Source: Paenibacillus glycanilyticus NBRC 16618 (lineage in GTDB: Bacteria; Bacillota; Bacilli; Paenibacillales; Paenibacillaceae). Taken from it: a stretch of 64,000 nucleotides of DNA. The notes below the pieces were generated by a model, which was given only the letters and a program-made list of their open reading frames with translations, was not told where the DNA came from and searched no databases. Below, in pieces: positions 59,820-64,000 of the stretch; the first letter of the stretch is position 1; every line of letters starts with the position of its first letter. The DNA lies in the NCBI RefSeq assembly GCF_004000805.1, contig NZ_BILY01000024.1, forward strand, positions 1 through 64,000, written 5' to 3'. Made by a program: the position numbers and the translations under genes.

Positions 59820-60980
59820 TTAAAAGGTGCGGTAGAACCGTCTCGCGCTTTCCTTCTCGGCAAGCGGCAGCCGAAGCTCTACGGGCAGCATCTCCGGGAA
59901 AGCCTTATGCGGCTCGCGCTGATACCAATACGCAACGGACGAATAGTCATTGGCCTGACAGTTGGCATGCCCGTGTTCGATGCTGAATCGTATGGATTTT
60001 CTGAAAATAATCGGATCGGTTATATGATAGCGGTATTGCGTCATTTTGCCGGAATAATCGTTAAACGAAATCGTATGGCTCTCCTTCCACGCATCGCCGT
60101 TCTCCCGAATCGGGGCGTATAGCGACAATCCGTGATAAGGCGCGTAATATTGACCGGACGGATAACCCCAAGCGGCGCAGAAATAATCCTCCGTTCCCGT
60201 GCCATGCAGGCGCGGCGGCCAAGGCTCGCCGTCAATGAAGAACATGTCATCCCCTTCGCCCGGCCAGCTGAAGCCCGGAACGGGGTTGATGTGATCAATG
60301 CTCAGGTTGCAGCCTACGTAATGGCCTTCGCCTTCGGCATCCAGCAGGACGTAGTTCTCGTCGCCCGTCAGATTCTTCATCTCGCTCACCTTATCGTCTT
60401 GCGCGTAATTCGGCTTATGCTGCCGATCCTGCTCCGCCTTAAGCTGGTCAAGATCCGCCGTACCCTTGGTCGGATTCTCCCTTCTCCATGAGGCATGGAA
60501 ATAGAAGCTATCCTCGGACACCGGCTGCTTCACGTAGTCCACGTAGAAGTAAAGCACCATATCGTTCTCGCATTCGTTGACGATCTCGATCCTCGCGCTT
60601 TGGCGGAAGGGCATTTCGAAGAAGCAGTTCATGGCCGCTTTATTCTCCACCACGCCTTGGGTTGTAATCATGTTAAGCGGCATGGACACATAGTGGCTGG
60701 CCACGCCATGCCCAACCCCAAAGAAATCGCCAACGGGGGAATCCACGCTAGGCTCGGCTTCTCCGTCCCAATACATGCGGATCAGCACTTTGCGGAAGGC
60801 GTATTTGTCCCGGGCGCCAATCGTCATCCAAATATGCTTGATAATGCCGGAGCCTTCGATATCGGAGATCACCGCCGTCGTTCCGGCTTTTATCTCCAGA
60901 AAATCCCGATTGCCTCCGGTTCTGTCCCAACTGGAATCGCGATGGGAAGTCCCTTCCCTGCGCAAATACAATTCGTGCAT
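59820..60980 (-). CDS. DUF2961 / glycoside hydrolase family 172 protein
   Basis: 386 aa, no signal peptide. Family signatures: ISDIEGSGIIKHIWMTIG, DSPVGDFFGVGHG, NCFFEMPFRQSARIEI, and the catalytic-region block GTGTEDYFCAAWGYPSGQYY. DUF2961 proteins form GH172, which includes difructose-dianhydride and arabinofuranosidase enzymes acting on fructofuranose or D-arabinofuranose. The substrate here is unknown. The ATG at 60980 (AAAGGAGCGGTTAGG before it) gives MHELYLRREG. Downstream of and codirectional with the 5'-nucleotidase-like gene, but a hairpin terminator separates them. Confidence 0.88.
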   Translation of the reverse strand: MHELYLRREGTSHRDSSWDRTGGNRDFLEIKAGTTAVISDIEGSGIIKHIWMTIGARDKYAFRKVLIRMYWDGEAEPSVDSPVGDFFGVGHGVASHYVSMPLNMITTQGVVENKAAMNCFFEMPFRQSARIEIVNECENDMVLYFYVDYVKQPVSEDSFYFHASWRRENPTKGTADLDQLKAEQDRQHKPNYAQDDKVSEMKNLTGDENYVLLDAEGEGHYVGCNLSIDHINPVPGFSWPGEGDDMFFIDGEPWPPRLHGTGTEDYFCAAWGYPSGQYYAPYHGLSLYAPIRENGDAWKESHTISFNDYSGKMTQYRYHITDPIIFRKSIRFSIEHGHANCQANDYSSVAYWYQREPHKAFPEMLPVELRLPLAEKESARRFYRTF

Positions 60981-61012
60981 CCTAACCGCTCCTTTTAAGC
61001 AGATAAATGAAA

Positions 61013-61042
61013 GATGACTCCCGAACATATTCGGGAGTCATC
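61013..61042 (-). terminator. Terminator after the 5'-nucleotidase-like gene
   Basis: GATGACTCCCGAA pairs with TTCGGGAGTCATC around a 4-nt loop; the minus strand then reads TTTCATTT, a moderate T tract. Confidence 0.75.
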
Positions 61043-61055
61043 TTGATTTCACCTC

Positions 61056-63296
61056 TTATTTGCCTGTCGGTATAAGAAGCTTTTGGCCTACGTAAATCCG
61101 GTTCGGATTTTTCAGCTTATTGTATTTCGCAAGCTGCTGCCAGGTTGTGCCGTATTTACGGGCAATCTCCCATAACGTATCGCCCTTCTTCACCGTGTAG
61201 ACGATATCGGCAGGAGCCTCCGGCTTCGGATCGGGCTTTGGCTCCGGCTTCGCAGGCGGTTCCGGTTTCACTGGCGGCTTCGGATCGGGCTTCGCAGGCG
61301 GCTTGGGAACGGTTGTTGCCGGAGCCGCAAAGCTTAACTTAAACTCCGAGTAACCGTCTTCCGTTGAGCCAACGTAAGAAAGCGATTTGACTTCTGCTGC
61401 CGCAGCTTTCGCATCCGGCGAAGTCTTAAAGGCAACATTCACCTTGTCATTGATCGGCGCAAGCGACCAGTTGCCGTCCGCTGTCGGGTTAATGGTCTTG
61501 AACGAGCGAATATAGTCAATGATGACCTGGCGGTTCTCGTCCGGCGAAGCCAGTATAATCCGCTTGCCGTCCGGATTCGCGAACTTGCTGGACGAAGCGC
61601 GGTAGTTGTTAGACGCAACGACGAATTTCTTCGCCGGATCGATAGGTTTTCCCTCGTATTTCAGATTCACAATCCGGCTGGACTTCGCGTTTAATACCGT
61701 TCCGTCAGCTTTATATTTCGCGGGCTTCGAGACGTCAATCTGGTAAGTCACCCCGTCGATAACGTCAAAGTTGTAAGTAGGGAAATCATAGTTGATTAAC
61801 TCCTGCTTCTCCCTCGAAGCCGGGTCAATCGTATTGAACTGGCCAGCCGACCATTCCAGCCATTCCTTCAGCTCTGCTCCGGTTACAAGCACCGCATTCA
61901 CCGTGTTGGAATACAAGTACAGGTCGGCTACGTTCTTAATCGCGATGCTGCCCGCGGGAATGTTGGTGTAATAAGCGGGACCTTGCCGACCGCCCGCCTT
62001 AAACGGCGCCCCTGCCGACAAGACCGGAATCCCTTCGTAATCGGTCCCCTGTAGCTGCTTCTCCACGTACCATTTCTGCGCATTGGTCACGATTTGAATC
62101 GACGGGTCATCCTGCACCAGCGCAAAAAAGCTGTTTATCGGAGCCGTCGTTGTCCCTACCGGTCCGCGAACGTAATCCAGCGTATGCTGATGGTCCTCGG
62201 CTACCGCATCCAGAACTTCCTGATCCGCGTCAACCAGCGGCTTCTTGTTCACCGTATCGAAGATCGGCTTCACCGCTGTTTTCGAATCCGCAACGGTCCA
62301 TTTGCCGTCCGCCAGCTGCAGCTTCAGATCAATAATGCCAAGATTGTTGCCCCAGAAGCCCGGTTCAACGGCCGGCACTCCGTTAATCGTCCCTTTCGTC
62401 AGATCAACGCCAGTCTTCCCTTCAAACGACTTGTCCGGAAATACCTTGTGCGCATGGCCGAACAGGATCGCGTTAATATCCTTCACTTTGCTTAAGTAGA
62501 GCACCGAGTTTTCCATCTGATCCGTCTGCGGAATATCCTCAAAGCCGGAATGCGGAATCGCGATAATAATATCGGCTCCCTTGGCTTTCATCTCCGGCAC
62601 GAATTTCTCGGCGGTCTTCACGATATCCTTCGTTATAACCTTGCCTTCCAGCTTGGCTTTATCCCACTGCAGAATCTGCGGCGGCACAAAACCGATAACG
62701 CCAACCTTCAGCTTATGAACGGCGCCGGTCTGGTCCTTCACTTCCTTGTCGAGGATAAGATAAGGGGTAAAATAGTTCTTGTCATTCGTCTCGTCTTTAT
62801 CGCCGTCATCGATATACACGTTCGCGTTTACGTAAGGAAAGTCGGCTCCGCCAATCGAATTTTTCAGGAAATCAAGCCCGTAGTTGAATTCATGGTTGCC
62901 GATATTTCCCGCATCGTAATCAAGCAGATTAAGCGCTTTGTACACGGGATGCGTCTCCCCCTGCTTCAGAGGGTCCACCGTCGCCACATAGTCGCCAAGC
63001 GGGTTGCCTTGAATCAAATCCCCGTTATCGAACAGGAGACTGTTCGCCGCTTCCTCCCGCGCTTGCTTGATCAAGGTCGCCGTCTTGGCAAAGCCGTACT
63101 CGTCGGTAGGCTTGTCCGCGAAATAATCGTAGTTCACGATATTTACGTGCAGGTCCGTCGTCTCCATAATCCGCAGCTCAACCGTAGTCCCGCTGTCTGC
63201 CGCAGACGCGGCCGCGGGCAACGGCAACACCGTTAAGCCTGCTGCCACAACGGCCGAGAGTGTCCGCTTCCATGTTGATTTACTTGACTTCACCAA
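61056..63296 (-). CDS. Secreted 2',3'-cyclic-nucleotide phosphodiesterase/5'-nucleotidase family protein with LysM tail
   Basis: 746 aa extracellular enzyme. A signal peptide covers about residues 1-33 (ends AAASAADSG). The metallophosphatase domain has [31 protein letters not shown] and [14 protein letters not shown], later AIPHSGF and LFGHAHKVF; then a 5'-nucleotidase C-terminal domain ([20 protein letters not shown]). A Pro/Lys repeat linker ([17 protein letters not shown]) leads to one LysM domain at the end ([18 protein letters not shown]), which anchors it to peptidoglycan. CpdB-like dual activity releases phosphate and nucleosides from nucleic acid debris. The start is TTG at 63296 or GTG at 63293, with GGGAGG upstream. 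Confidence 0.92.
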   Translation of the reverse strand: MVKSSKSTWKRTLSAVVAAGLTVLPLPAAASAADSGTTVELRIMETTDLHVNIVNYDYFADKPTDEYGFAKTATLIKQAREEAANSLLFDNGDLIQGNPLGDYVATVDPLKQGETHPVYKALNLLDYDAGNIGNHEFNYGLDFLKNSIGGADFPYVNANVYIDDGDKDETNDKNYFTPYLILDKEVKDQTGAVHKLKVGVIGFVPPQILQWDKAKLEGKVITKDIVKTAEKFVPEMKAKGADIIIAIPHSGFEDIPQTDQMENSVLYLSKVKDINAILFGHAHKVFPDKSFEGKTGVDLTKGTINGVPAVEPGFWGNNLGIIDLKLQLADGKWTVADSKTAVKPIFDTVNKKPLVDADQEVLDAVAEDHQHTLDYVRGPVGTTTAPINSFFALVQDDPSIQIVTNAQKWYVEKQLQGTDYEGIPVLSAGAPFKAGGRQGPAYYTNIPAGSIAIKNVADLYLYSNTVNAVLVTGAELKEWLEWSAGQFNTIDPASREKQELINYDFPTYNFDVIDGVTYQIDVSKPAKYKADGTVLNAKSSRIVNLKYEGKPIDPAKKFVVASNNYRASSSKFANPDGKRIILASPDENRQVIIDYIRSFKTINPTADGNWSLAPINDKVNVAFKTSPDAKAAAAEVKSLSYVGSTEDGYSEFKLSFAAPATTVPKPPAKPDPKPPVKPEPPAKPEPKPDPKPEAPADIVYTVKKGDTLWEIARKYGTTWQQLAKYNKLKNPNRIYVGQKLLIPTGK

Positions 63297-63484
63297 AGCA
63301 AAATCCTCCCTATCTATCCCTATTTGTCGATGCTCACCTTACACAGAGATGTAATAACTGGATGACTGCGGCATCATTTTCCTCATTTTAGGGGAAGTAA
63401 TCTGAATTGTCACGCAATTATTTTGTAATTTTATTACTAATTATGTAAGGTTTTCTTTCGTTCAGAAGGGGCTTGAACGGATGT

Positions 63485-63535
63485 AAAAAAAGGGGATACG
63501 GGATGATGGCCTCAGCCATTCAACCCGTATCCCCT
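63485..63535 (-). terminator. Terminator after map
   Basis: GGGGATACGGG pairs with CCCGTATCCCC around a 20-nt loop with internal pairing, followed by a T-run on the minus strand. The 63297-63484 stretch upstream of the nucleotidase gene shows no ORF I can support. Confidence 0.88.
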
Positions 63536-63551
63536 TATTCGCGGCTAATCG

Positions 63552-64000
63552 TTATTGCTCGGTCAGAATAACCGGACCGTTCGCCGTAATCGCAATCGTA
63601 TGCTCATACTGGGCGGACAGCTTGCCGTCTCTTGTGCGCGCCGTCCAGCCGTCCGCGTCGATCTTCATTTGGTAGGTTCCCACATTCAGCATCGGCTCAA
63701 TGGTGAAGACCATCCCTTCCTTAATCCGCGGACCTTTGTTAGGCGGCCCGTAATGCGGCACCTGCGGATCCTCGTGCATCTCTTGCCCGATGCCATGTCC
63801 GATGAAATCGCGGACAACCGAGAAGCCTTCGGCCTCGGCATAAGCCTGGATCGCATGGGACACGTCCCCGATCCGGTTGCCGGCAACGGCTTTTTCGATC
63901 CCTTTATAAAGGGATTCTTTAGTCACGCGCAGCAAGCGGTCCGCTTCTTCGGAGACATTGCCTACCGGATAGGACCAGGCGGAGTCTGCCAGCCACCCGT
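63552..64000 (-). CDS. map: Type I methionine aminopeptidase, C-terminal part (cut by window end)
   Basis: The last 149 codons of a gene whose start lies beyond position 64000. Metal ligands visible: Asp in GWLADSAWSY, His in GHGIGQEMHEDP, Glu in FTIEPMLNVG and the last Glu in SAQYEHTIAI. The substrate His pocket GHGIGQEMH is intact. It removes the initiator Met from new proteins. The frame continues open to the window edge, so the TTG within it is not the start. It lies away from ribosomal-protein genes, so it may be a second Map paralogue. Confidence 0.93.
   Translation of the reverse strand, partial: GWLADSAWSYPVGNVSEEADRLLRVTKESLYKGIEKAVAGNRIGDVSHAIQAYAEAEGFSVVRDFIGHGIGQEMHEDPQVPHYGPPNKGPRIKEGMVFTIEPMLNVGTYQMKIDADGWTARTRDGKLSAQYEHTIAITANGPVILTEQ

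Noticed and set aside
63552..63935. TTG at 63935 as start of a 127-aa protein
   Set aside because: The same frame continues upstream with family-specific residues (ADSAW with a metal-binding Asp), so the gene is merely cut by the window end.

Overview
The window reads as a stretch of chromosome from a low-to-moderate GC Gram-positive, most likely Paenibacillus or a close relative (Paenibacillaceae). Evidence: Bacillus-type orthologues (PerR, KatA, CcdC, YheI/YheH, a lipoprotein-type YidC, DUF1540 and YdjO-like proteins), strong AAGGAGG ribosome binding sites, SLH-domain surface proteins, LtaS-type lipoteichoic acid synthesis, and nitrite reduction genes arranged like nasDEF. I see no rRNA, tRNA, CRISPR array, insertion sequence or prophage.

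Layout. 1-4.6 kb: CcdC, an aldo/keto reductase, catalase, then perR with an orphan winged-helix regulator; PerR-like operators lie before perR and katA. 4.65-4.97 kb: no gene, but a complete promoter-to-terminator unit that looks like a free-standing small RNA. 5-12.3 kb: cardiolipin synthase, dGTPase, nucleoside hydrolase, a DUF1540 mini-protein, a VanY-like D,D-carboxypeptidase and an LtaS-type enzyme. 12.4-14.8 kb: a tandem duplication of SLH proteins sharing the same leader DNA. 14.8-21.7 kb: a second aldo/keto reductase, a VOC protein, a Bcp peroxiredoxin, an asparaginase, and a three-gene run (GGT, amidase, FAH-family) facing an Lrp regulator with a split chromate transporter. 23.6-27.3 kb: a MarR-controlled MMPL exporter. 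28.1-28.55 kb: an intergenic tandem array with a 62-nt period. 28.6-31.5 kb: a secreted repeat protein and a chemoreceptor.

31.6-35.8 kb: a heterodimeric multidrug ABC exporter (BmrC/BmrD, YheI/YheH type) preceded by a promoter, a 29-codon leader peptide and two terminators, which fits ribosome-mediated attenuation as known for bmrB-bmrCD in B. subtilis. 35.8-42.4 kb: nirB-nirD-nirC-cobA for nitrite uptake, reduction and siroheme supply. Its leader holds a terminator and an ANTAR-type hexaloop hairpin, and a divergent gene encodes an ANTAR protein with a pseudo-receiver, followed by a TrpD-like gene. This looks like nitrogen-responsive antitermination. 42.4-42.7 kb carries three copies of a short palindrome.

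42.8-49.7 kb: a Bcr/CflA-type transporter, small conserved proteins, a pirin, YidC with an overlapping small membrane gene, and a multicopper oxidase fused to a membrane domain. 49.8-57.7 kb: a LysR/DapA pair, a short GT2-like protein, an aldo/keto reductase, a TetR-controlled quinone/thiol operon with the same operator in two promoters, and a LysR/YeiH pair whose intergenic region holds an exact PerR box. 57.7-64 kb: a TetM-like ribosomal protection GTPase, a GH172 (DUF2961) protein, a LysM-tailed 5'-nucleotidase family protein, and the C-terminal part of a methionine aminopeptidase cut by the window edge.
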